DNA of 8,231 nt from NCBI GenBank assembly GCA_028869975.1, contig JAGWQR010000195.1:1-8231 (forward strand), given 5' to 3'. Below the pieces are notes generated by a model. It had not been told where the DNA came from, searched no databases, and saw only the letters and a list, made by a program, of their open reading frames with translations. Below, piece by piece: positions 1 to 5,680 of this stretch; positions within the stretch are counted from its first letter, which is position 1, and each line of letters begins with the position of its first letter. The position numbers and the translations under genes are program-made. Source of the stretch: Alphaproteobacteria bacterium. Lineage in GTDB: Bacteria; Pseudomonadota; Alphaproteobacteria; Sphingomonadales; Sphingomonadaceae.

Positions 1-189
1 AAGGATAGCGGTCGCGCGCTCGGAGGGCGATTGCGCATAAAAGCCCCACAGCGACACCAGCCCCCGGTCGGCGTTGCCGTCACGGATCATGTTCAGATAG
101 GCGTCGATCAGCTCGCGCGTGGCAAACGCTTCCTCGGTCGCGATCCGCAGATAGCCCTGCGCGCCACCTGTTTTGAGGTCCTCACTCAT
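1..189 (-). CDS. ligW: LigW-like 5-carboxyvanillate decarboxylase, N-terminal 63 residues (cut by window edge)
   Basis: Reading leftwards from ATG at 189-187, the frame is open through to base 1, giving 63 residues with no stop, so the C-terminal part lies outside the window. The N-terminus (GYLRIATEEAF, then SLWGFYAQSPSER) is what I remember of LigW, the Mn-dependent amidohydrolase-superfamily (ACMSD clan) enzyme that removes CO2 from 5-carboxyvanillate to give vanillate in sphingomonad dehydrodivanillate catabolism. Glu19 (first Glu of TEEAF) and Arg58 (of PSER) sit where I recall a metal ligand and a substrate-carboxylate-binding Arg in LigW; that mapping is from memory, not alignment. In this subfamily the Glu takes the place of the HxH metal motif of other amidohydrolases. 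The start overlaps the stop of the upstream MFS gene (ATGA), so the two are probably translated together. A related decarboxylase with another carboxylated phenol as substrate cannot be excluded from 63 residues. Confidence 0.75.
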   Translation of the reverse strand, partial: MSEDLKTGGAQGYLRIATEEAFATRELIDAYLNMIRDGNADRGLVSLWGFYAQSPSERATAIL

Positions 190-1520
190 TCACTCATTCC
201 TAGTTTGACGACTTCTTCGCCATAGGGTTTGACCGCAAGCCACATAAAGATACAGGCGAGTGGCGAAAGAATGCACGCCAGCAGGGCGAGCGCTTTCCCG
301 ACATCCGCATCATGCCCAAAAATCTTGTCGATAAAGAATCCGACGAATAACGATCCGAGCGAGCCAAAGGCCGTAAACATCATCAGGTAAAGCCCGGTCA
401 CTTGTCCGCGCATCTCGTTCGGTGTGATGAGCTGGATTGCCAGATTTTGTGGTGCTGCGGCGACAATGCCCATAGCACCCACGAACGAGAAACAGATAAG
501 CGCCATAATTGGATTGGGCATCATCGGGCCGATGATACCAACAGGAAGGGCCAGAGTGAGCGCGACTGCAGTCGCGCGTATGTTCGCATCTTTATGGGTC
601 TTCGCCAGATAGTTGACGAACATAGGCCCGATGATCAACCCTACAATTTGGCCAATGAATAATATCGGCGACACATAATTCCCGATCTGGGTTTCCTGCC
701 AACCATAGGTGCGCTTGAAGAAAGGTGTCAGCCAGGCGGGCAGGGCGAGCGCGTACATCGCCCCAAATGCGAGCGACAGGAAGAGTGGGCCGTAGACGCC
801 GCGCCGCTGCCAGACTTCGGCGATGACAGTGCTGAAGGGCAGGGGATCACCCGCGCTCATCAGCCCGCGTCGGGGTGGCTCCCGGATCAGCAGCAGCAGC
901 AGTGCGGCAAGCAGGCCGGGCGCTCCCAGTATCAACAACAGCCAACGCCAACCATGCACCATGACCGAACCAACCTGCATCGGCGGGAAAGTTTGGACCA
1001 AACCGAAGAGGTTTCCGGCGATAACAAAGCCCATGCTGGTCGCCAGAATAAAGCCCAGCTGCAGCACCGAGAAGGGTACAGCGCGCTTTTCGGGCGGAAA
1101 AGAATCAGCGAGCAACGAATAAGCGCCCGGCGCATGGGCCGATCCGCCTGCACCCACAAACATGCGCAGTGAAAACAAGGAGGCAAAGCCCGCCGCCAGT
1201 CCGCTTCCGGCATTGAAGATCGTGACAAAGAGCATCCCCGCCGCCAGCACCAGATTGCGCGGATAGATATCGACCATCCGCGACAGCGGCAGCATCACCA
1301 CCAGATAGAAGATGATATTGGCCGGGCCGGTCAGCCAGCCCATCTGGATATTGGTGAGGTGAAATTCGCCCCTGATCTGCTCGATCATCAGCCCGAACGC
1401 ACCGGCATCGAAAAAATTGAGAAAGGTGGCAAACACGATAACGATCAGCGCATACCAGCCCAAAGCGGCGCTCGGCCAGGGCTGGGTATTGGCGGGCGCG
1501 CCCCCTTGCATATCGTGCAT
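186..1520 (-). CDS. MFS transporter, Spinster-like, probable organic-acid permease
   Basis: This is a 444-residue polytopic membrane protein with about 12 hydrophobic segments, the usual MFS size. TM1 holds FLNFFDAG (residues 33-40), comparable to the acidic TM1 position of Spinster-type MFS proteins. The loop between TM2 and TM3 has a degenerate motif A (SRMVDIYPRN, residues 80-89) in which Asp84 is kept and the leading Gly is not. The frame is open further upstream to an ATG at 1577, but I chose ATG 1520-1518. It is preceded by GGAGAGG at 1532-1526 with 5-base spacing, and the longer start would lie inside the candidate operator. The stop overlaps the LigW-like start (ATGA), suggesting import of a substrate or precursor of that decarboxylase, or export of a product. 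Substrate and direction cannot be read from the sequence. Confidence 0.9.
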   Translation of the reverse strand: MHDMQGGAPANTQPWPSAALGWYALIVIVFATFLNFFDAGAFGLMIEQIRGEFHLTNIQMGWLTGPANIIFYLVVMLPLSRMVDIYPRNLVLAAGMLFVTIFNAGSGLAAGFASLFSLRMFVGAGGSAHAPGAYSLLADSFPPEKRAVPFSVLQLGFILATSMGFVIAGNLFGLVQTFPPMQVGSVMVHGWRWLLLILGAPGLLAALLLLLIREPPRRGLMSAGDPLPFSTVIAEVWQRRGVYGPLFLSLAFGAMYALALPAWLTPFFKRTYGWQETQIGNYVSPILFIGQIVGLIIGPMFVNYLAKTHKDANIRATAVALTLALPVGIIGPMMPNPIMALICFSFVGAMGIVAAAPQNLAIQLITPNEMRGQVTGLYLMMFTAFGSLGSLFVGFFIDKIFGHDADVGKALALLACILSPLACIFMWLAVKPYGEEVVKLGMSE

Positions 1521-1525
1521 TATCG

Positions 1526-1532
1526 CCTCTCC
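1526..1532 (-). promoter_or_regulatory. Ribosome binding site deciding the MFS start
   Basis: The minus strand reads GGAGAGG, followed by 5 bases and ATG at 1520-1518. This favours the 444-residue product over the 463-residue reading from 1577. Confidence 0.7.
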
Positions 1533-1557
1533 ACATCGCGCAGGGTGCACCCCGCTA

Positions 1558-1578
1558 ATTATATGCTTTACATACAAT
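1558..1578. promoter_or_regulatory. Imperfect inverted repeat, candidate operator of the divergent operons
   Basis: The plus strand reads ATTATATG, five bases, then CATACAAT. The arms are inverted repeats matching at 7 of 8 positions. The element lies in the 107-base region between the divergent starts at 1520 and 1628 and overlaps the candidate -35 of the plus promoter and -10 of the minus promoter. A bound dimer could therefore control both directions. AT-rich 8-5-8 palindromes like this suit GntR, MarR or similar dimeric repressors, but no regulator gene is in the window and the family cannot be assigned. Confidence 0.5.
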
Positions 1579-1594
1579 CGGGTCCGGGCATAAA
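1567..1594 (+). promoter_or_regulatory. Candidate sigma-70-like promoter of the plus-strand operon
   Basis: TTTACA (1567-1572, 5 of 6 to the -35 consensus) is followed after 16 bases by CATAAA (1589-1594, 4 of 6 to the -10 consensus). Transcription would begin near 1601-1603, just ahead of AGGAGAG (1612-1618) and the ATG at 1628. Sphingomonad promoters are poorly predicted by the E. coli consensus, so this is a suggestion. Confidence 0.4.
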
Positions 1595-1600
1595 TGTCAA
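1572..1600 (-). promoter_or_regulatory. Candidate sigma-70-like promoter of the MFS-ligW operon
   Basis: On the minus strand a perfect TTGACA (1600-1595) is followed after 17 bases by TTGTAT (1577-1572), a weak -10 matching 3 of 6. The -10 sits in one arm of the inverted repeat. A perfect minus-strand TATAAT lies further downstream (1563-1558) but is too far from the TTGACA to pair with it. The promoter overlaps the opposing candidate promoter. Confidence 0.35.
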
Positions 1601-1627
1601 TCGATAAAGATAGGAGAGCGTTGGATC

Positions 1628-2536
1628 ATGCAGAATCTGGCTGGCAAAACCGCATTTATAACCGGCGGCGCATCGGGGATCGGCCTTGGTGTCGCCAAGG
1701 CGCTGCTCGGTGCGGGGATGAATGTCGTGATCGCGGACATTCGCGATGATCATCTGGCGGGGGCGCAGGCCGAACTGGCTGCGCCCGACAAGGTGCTGGC
1801 GCTCAAGCTCGATGTGACCGACCGCGCGGCTTATGAATGCGCCGCCGATGCTGCTGAGGCGTGCTTCGGCAACATCCATATCCTGTGCAATAATGCCGGC
1901 GTGGCCGTAGTCGGCCCGACCGAACTGGCGACCTTCGCCGACTGGGACTGGTGCATGAATGTGCTCCTGGGCGGCGCGATCAACGGTGTCGTCACCATGC
2001 TGCCGCGCATTTTGAAGCATGGCGAGGGCGGGCATATCCTCAACACGGCGTCGATGTCAGGTCTCGTGCCAGTGGGCGGCACGACAATCTATTCCACCGC
2101 CAAGGCCGCTGTCATTACGATGATGGAGTGTATGCGCCCAGAGCTCGAATCACGAGGCGTAATCTGTTCGGCCTTCTGCCCCGGTGCGGTACAATCAAAC
2201 ATCGCGGATGCTGCCGCCACCCGCCCCGCCGCCCTCGCCGATTCGGGTTATGCCGAAGCCGACAAACGCAGGCAGAATGGCGGGAACTTCTTCCATCTTT
2301 ATATGACGAAAGAGGAAGTGGGCGCGCGGGTGCTGGAGGGCATCCTGAACGACGAACTTTACATACTCACGCATAGCGAGTTTCTCGAAGGCGTTACCGA
2401 CCGCGCCAACGCGATGATCGCATCGGTGCCGCACAAGCGCCCGCGCAATCCGGACTATATCGAAACCTTCAAAATGCTGTTCAACTCGCCGATCTGGGCA
2501 GATGAGATCAAACGGCAAAAGGAGTTGAAAGCATGA
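1628..2536 (+). CDS. LigD/LigL-type short-chain dehydrogenase (Calpha-dehydrogenase-like)
   Basis: This 302-residue cytoplasmic SDR oxidises or reduces a secondary alcohol/ketone with a nicotinamide cofactor. Visible parts are the Rossmann motif TGGASGIG (12-19), Asp37 at the end of beta-2 (favours NAD), NNAG (88-91), Asn111, and the catalytic Ser142, Tyr155 and Lys159. It is longer than the usual 250 residues. The C-terminal extension with RPAALADSGY (199-208) and ELYILTHSEF (243-252) resembles the LigD/LigL/LigN/LigO Calpha-dehydrogenases of Sphingobium SYK-6, which oxidise the benzylic alcohol of beta-aryl ether dimers. The ring substrate is inferred. AGGAGAG at 1612-1618 supports the start. 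It is first in the plus operon and overlaps the NTF2-like gene by ATGA. The paralogue at 3012 shares the DWDW and INGV segments. Confidence 0.9.
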   Translation: MQNLAGKTAFITGGASGIGLGVAKALLGAGMNVVIADIRDDHLAGAQAELAAPDKVLALKLDVTDRAAYECAADAAEACFGNIHILCNNAGVAVVGPTELATFADWDWCMNVLLGGAINGVVTMLPRILKHGEGGHILNTASMSGLVPVGGTTIYSTAKAAVITMMECMRPELESRGVICSAFCPGAVQSNIADAAATRPAALADSGYAEADKRRQNGGNFFHLYMTKEEVGARVLEGILNDELYILTHSEFLEGVTDRANAMIASVPHKRPRNPDYIETFKMLFNSPIWADEIKRQKELKA

Positions 2537-3015
2537 GCTACACCCCAACCTATGCGACCGACCGCGCCGAAATTGAGGATTTGATGGCGCGATATTTGTT
2601 TGCCCTCGATTTCCACGATGCCGATGCTTACGCCGCCACCTTTGCAGAGGATGGTGAACTGGATTGGGCGATGGGCGTGATAAATGGCCGTGAAGCTATC
2701 CGCGCCGAAGCCGCCAGCATGAAAGCAAAAATGGCGGAAGCATTCGGTGGGGACACCCAGTTGCGACACTTTGTGACGAATATCGTGATCTCAGTCGATG
2801 GCGACCGCGCCTCCACCCGCGCCGCCTGGTTCGAGGCGATGAACAATGGGCCGGATGGCTCGCCCGCAATGGGCAGCTTCGGCCATTATGATGATGAACT
2901 GGCTCGCATCGATGGGCGCTGGCGGTTCAAATTCCGGCGCATCAACAATGAATTTCTCGAAGGTCGACAGGCTGGGCCTGTCAACCCCGTTACAGTGATG
3001 GACCAAATCCCATGA
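2533..3015 (+). CDS. NTF2-like/SnoaL-type protein, possible cofactor-less lyase, dehydratase or isomerase
   Basis: This 160-residue soluble protein has the NTF2-like (SnoaL) alpha+beta fold signature. There is a first helix EIEDLMARYLFALDFHD (13-29), then YAATFAEDGELDW (33-45) with the family's F-x-x-DG turn. Next comes an INGREAIRA segment (50-58), a conserved His79 in LRHF, and C-terminal strands ending in WRFKFRRI (130-137). Tyr21, Asp26 and His79 are where catalytic residues often lie in scytalone dehydratase-like members. The family covers cofactor-less dehydratases, isomerases, lyases and some oxygenase small subunits; no Rieske large subunit is present, so the last is unlikely. It sits between two LigD-like SDRs, overlapping both by ATGA. 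From what I remember, the sphingomonad diarylpropane gamma-formaldehyde lyase LdpA is also NTF2-like, so a lyase or dehydratase role on an aromatic intermediate is reasonable but unproven. Confidence 0.85.
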   Translation: MSYTPTYATDRAEIEDLMARYLFALDFHDADAYAATFAEDGELDWAMGVINGREAIRAEAASMKAKMAEAFGGDTQLRHFVTNIVISVDGDRASTRAAWFEAMNNGPDGSPAMGSFGHYDDELARIDGRWRFKFRRINNEFLEGRQAGPVNPVTVMDQIP

Positions 3016-3914
3016 TCGGTTTTGCAGGCCGCACGGCGTTCGTTACGGGTGGCGCCAATGGCGTGGGTATCGGGCTGGTGCGCGCACTGTTAGGTGAGGG
3101 CTGCAAGGTCGCCATCGCTGATGTGCGCGAGGAGCATATCGAACGCGCTCTGAAATCATTCGACAACCGTGAGGTGATGGGGGTCAATGTTGATGTCTCA
3201 TCGCGCGCGGAAATGGCGCGCGCCGCCGATGAAGTCGAAGCTAAATTCGGCACCGTTACATTGCTGTTCAACAATGCTGGCGTCAACCTGTTCCAGCCCA
3301 TTGAGGAAAGCAGCTATTCCGACTGGGACTGGCTGATGGGCGTCAACCTCCATGGCCCGATCAACGGGGTGATGACCTTTGTACCACGCATGATCGCGCA
3401 TGGGCAGGGCGGCTATGTCGTCAACACCGCGTCGATGGCGGGCTGGTTGGCGAGCGGGTCTCCGGGGATATACAACACCACCAAATTCGCGGTGCGTGGG
3501 CTGTCCGAATCTCTGCGCTACTCGCTTGCCAAGCATCATATCGGCGTATCGTGCGTGTGTCCGGGGCTGGTGAAAAGCTATATCTATGCTTCGGACGACA
3601 TCCGCCCGGCGAACCTCATGGCCGATGCCAAGCCGGTCAATGCTGAGGGCGTCGAGCGGCTTGCCGGAATGCACCAGGTCGGCATGGAGCCTGACACCAT
3701 CGCTGCGCGCATTCTGCAGGGGATGCGCGAGAACCAGACCTATATCTTCCCGATGCCCGATCATAAGGACGAACTTGCCGAGTATTTTGAGGAGTCGCTC
3801 GGCGATTATCGCGATTACCCGCACGACACCGGCTATGAGGAGCGGATCAAGATCGAGGCGTTCCGCCGGAAAAGCTACCGCGTACAGCGCGACGCTGCTA
3901 AGCAGGCGATATGA
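3012..3914 (+). CDS. LigD/LigL-type short-chain dehydrogenase, second copy
   Basis: This 300-residue classical-fold SDR has TGGANGVG (12-19), Asp37 (NAD preference), NNAG (87-90), Asn112, and catalytic Ser141, Tyr154 and Lys158. The segment VNLHGPINGVMTFVPRMIA (111-129) and the C-terminal pattern of GMEP, an Ala/Ile-rich helix, then YIFPMP (224-249) match what I recall of SYK-6 LigD and LigL better than the first copy does. The likely reaction is NAD-dependent oxidation of a benzylic secondary alcohol in an aromatic dimer, or the reverse reduction of a diketone. The C-terminus (270-300) is charged, with many Arg and Lys. It overlaps the neighbouring genes at both ends by ATGA. Having two diverged copies may reflect handling of different stereoisomers, as known for the LigD/LigL/LigN/LigO set. 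The substrate is inferred. Confidence 0.9.
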   Translation: MIGFAGRTAFVTGGANGVGIGLVRALLGEGCKVAIADVREEHIERALKSFDNREVMGVNVDVSSRAEMARAADEVEAKFGTVTLLFNNAGVNLFQPIEESSYSDWDWLMGVNLHGPINGVMTFVPRMIAHGQGGYVVNTASMAGWLASGSPGIYNTTKFAVRGLSESLRYSLAKHHIGVSCVCPGLVKSYIYASDDIRPANLMADAKPVNAEGVERLAGMHQVGMEPDTIAARILQGMRENQTYIFPMPDHKDELAEYFEESLGDYRDYPHDTGYEERIKIEAFRRKSYRVQRDAAKQAI

Positions 3915-4309
3915 AAGTCAACGCGCTCGATCATGTCAACATCATCACTGCCGATCTTGGCGGCAGCGCGCGCTTCTATGCCGAACTGTTCGGGCTGGAG
4001 CGCCGCGATGCCCCGCCGCCGCTTAAACCCGAGGACGCGCAATGGATGTTCGACGATTCCGGGCGCGCCATCATCCATATCAATTCACTCGATTGCCCGC
4101 GCACCTTCCCGCGTGAAGTGAGGCCGGGGCCGACCGGCGCGCTCCACCATGTTGCGCTCAACTGCTCAGGGTTCGACGAAATGGTCAGGCGACTGGACAC
4201 GCGCCGGCTCGCCTACACGCCCAACCTTGTCGCCGCTATCGGCCTCAGACAGTTGTTTGTGATGGACCCGAATGACGTGCTGCTCGAACTCAATTTTTTC
4301 GGGGATTGA
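3911..4309 (+). CDS. VOC (glyoxalase/bleomycin resistance) superfamily protein
   Basis: This 132-residue protein is the size of a single VOC domain with two beta-alpha-beta-beta-beta modules. Module 1 begins LDHVNIITADLGGSARFYAELFGL (6-29). Module 2 begins ALHHVALNCSGFDEM (77-91) and ends with DPNDVLLELNF (119-129). Likely metal ligands are His8, His56 (IIHI), His80 and Glu126; His56 replaces the Glu or Gln seen there in glyoxalase I or methylmalonyl-CoA epimerase. It is too short for a two-domain extradiol dioxygenase of the LigZ type. Possible roles are a metal-dependent epimerase, lyase or isomerase, or a glutathione-adduct enzyme; none can be picked from sequence. It overlaps the SDR stop by ATGA and is followed by a 51-base gap before the transporter. 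Confidence 0.85.
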   Translation: MKVNALDHVNIITADLGGSARFYAELFGLERRDAPPPLKPEDAQWMFDDSGRAIIHINSLDCPRTFPREVRPGPTGALHHVALNCSGFDEMVRRLDTRRLAYTPNLVAAIGLRQLFVMDPNDVLLELNFFGD

Positions 4310-4360
4310 GCGGCGCGATTTTTGCGCTAACACAAGACCATATCATCCGGTGGGGACAGC
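4310..4360 (+). other. Gap inside the plus operon with a ribosome binding site
   Basis: This is the only non-overlapping junction in the plus operon. GGTGGGGA at 4349-4356 lies 4 bases ahead of ATG 4361 and fixes the transporter start. A 4-base GCGC/GCGC stem (4313-4316 with 4324-4327) is too weak and lacks a following T-run, so I do not call a terminator. I see no convincing promoter, and read-through is likely. Confidence 0.5.
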
Positions 4361-5680
4361 ATGAACGAAACAAGCGCACCAGCGAGCGCCAACGCCGCCA
4401 TCGAACAGGGAGAAATGCGCGCCCTGCAATGGTTCGCGGTGATTTTGCTGATCCTGCTCAACGCACTTGACGGGTATGATGTGCTCGCCAGCGCCTTTGC
4501 CGGACCCGGCATCGCCAAAGCCTGGCACATCGACAAAGCGCAACTTGGGGTGGTTTTGTCGATGGAATTGTTGGGCATGTCAACGGGCTCGCTCCTGCTG
4601 GGTGGCGCTGCGGACACTGCAGGGCGACGGCCAACAATTCTGTCTTGTCTGGTGGTGATGCTGATTGGCATGTATGGCGCGACAACGGCATCAGACATGA
4701 CCGCGCTGCTGGCCTGGAGGCTGTTCACCGGGATTGGCATTGGCGGGATGCTGGCGGCAATCAACGCTGCTGCCGCCGAACTGTCCTCGTTACGTTGGCG
4801 CAGCATCGCGATGACATTGATGGTGATCGGCTATCCAATCGGCGGAGTGCTGGGCGGGCAAGTCATCAGCCATTTTCAGGCGAATTTTGATTGGCGGAGT
4901 GTTTTCTACCTTGGTGCTGGTGCCACCGCGACCCTGCTGCCGTTTGTCTTTTTTTTCGTGCCGGAGACCCCAGCCTGGCTCGAACACAAGCGTCCCGACG
5001 GGGCGCTTGAGCGGATCAATGCGGTGCTGCGGCGCTTCAGCCACCCGCAGCTTGCCGCACTGCCCCCGCCAGACCAGGATCAGCGCAAGGCAAGCATAGT
5101 CGATATTCTGAAAGGCGTGTATCTGCAGCGCACACTCTTGCTGACCCTGAGTTATGGCTTCACGGTGATGGCGCTTTACTACATCCTCAAATGGGTGCCC
5201 AAAATCGTGGTTGATATGGGACACAAACCCAACGAGGCGGCGGGCGTGCTCACCTATGCCAATCTTGGCGGTGTGGTTGGTGGGTTGGTGCTCGGGCCAT
5301 TGATCCACAGGTTCGGAATCAAATGGCCGACGATCGGGATGCTGGCCGGTTCGATGGTGATGATCAGTCTGTTCGGCTATGACAATGACAGAACGACACT
5401 CGGCATGTGGAGTCTGTCAACGGCGGCATGCCAGTTTTTCACTAATGCCGCAGTGGCGGGTTTTTACCTGGCTTTCGTCGCATCTTATCCTACGCACGCC
5501 CGCGCTACCGCAACCGGCTTTGGCATTGGTGTGGGGCGGCTGGGTGCATGGCTTTCGCCGATGTTCGCCGGGCTGCTCTTCAAGGCGAATTATTCTCTGG
5601 CCGTGGTATCTTTGATTATGAGTTGTACATCGCTCGTCGCGCTGCTCTGCCTGCTGCCACTGCGTTTTGAGAAACGATGA
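4361..5680 (+). CDS. AAHS-family MFS transporter (aromatic acid:H+ symporter, PcaK type)
   Basis: This is a 439-residue inner-membrane permease with about 12 TM segments and a short cytoplasmic N-terminus. TM1 carries LDGYDV (36-41), the DGxD motif that defines the aromatic acid:H+ symporter family. Its two Asp residues are known to be needed for transport in PcaK. Motif A is complete: GGAADTAGRRPTI (81-93). PETPAWL (201-207) precedes the central loop. The repeat of motif A between TM8 and TM9 reads GPLIHRFGIK (312-321), with His316 where Asp is usual. The SYK-6 dehydrodivanillate importer DdvK is, as I recall, an AAHS protein, so uptake of a carboxylated aromatic monomer or dimer fits this operon; the actual substrate is unknown. 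It is followed by an ATGA overlap with the CmcJ/NvfI-like gene. Confidence 0.92.
   Translation: MNETSAPASANAAIEQGEMRALQWFAVILLILLNALDGYDVLASAFAGPGIAKAWHIDKAQLGVVLSMELLGMSTGSLLLGGAADTAGRRPTILSCLVVMLIGMYGATTASDMTALLAWRLFTGIGIGGMLAAINAAAAELSSLRWRSIAMTLMVIGYPIGGVLGGQVISHFQANFDWRSVFYLGAGATATLLPFVFFFVPETPAWLEHKRPDGALERINAVLRRFSHPQLAALPPPDQDQRKASIVDILKGVYLQRTLLLTLSYGFTVMALYYILKWVPKIVVDMGHKPNEAAGVLTYANLGGVVGGLVLGPLIHRFGIKWPTIGMLAGSMVMISLFGYDNDRTTLGMWSLSTAACQFFTNAAVAGFYLAFVASYPTHARATATGFGIGVGRLGAWLSPMFAGLLFKANYSLAVVSLIMSCTSLVALLCLLPLRFEKR

Noticed and set aside
31..225. Plus-strand open frame at the left edge
   Set aside because: The opposite strand encodes the LigW-like N-terminus through the whole stretch, with conserved residues.
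402..662. Plus-strand open frames over the left MFS gene
   Set aside because: They are shadows of the minus-strand transporter with no ribosome site or family features.
1521..1577. Longer MFS reading starting at 1577
   Set aside because: It would place the start inside the inverted repeat and past the candidate -10. GGAGAGG with correct spacing precedes ATG 1520, and the extra residues are not membrane-like or family-like.
3198..3824. Open frame of 208 codons on the minus strand
   Set aside because: It lies antisense to the well-supported second SDR, has no recognisable domain, and is rich in Arg, His and Ala as expected of an antisense shadow.
3911..4309. Extradiol ring-cleavage dioxygenase
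   Set aside because: One VOC domain of 132 residues is less than half the length of the two-domain enzymes, and their C-terminal motif is missing.
4313..4327. Possible hairpin terminator between the VOC and transporter genes
   Set aside because: The stem is only 4 base pairs and no T-run follows it; the T stretch is in the loop.
4790..5308. Open frame of 172 codons on the minus strand
   Set aside because: It is antisense to the AAHS transporter core, with no fold signature.
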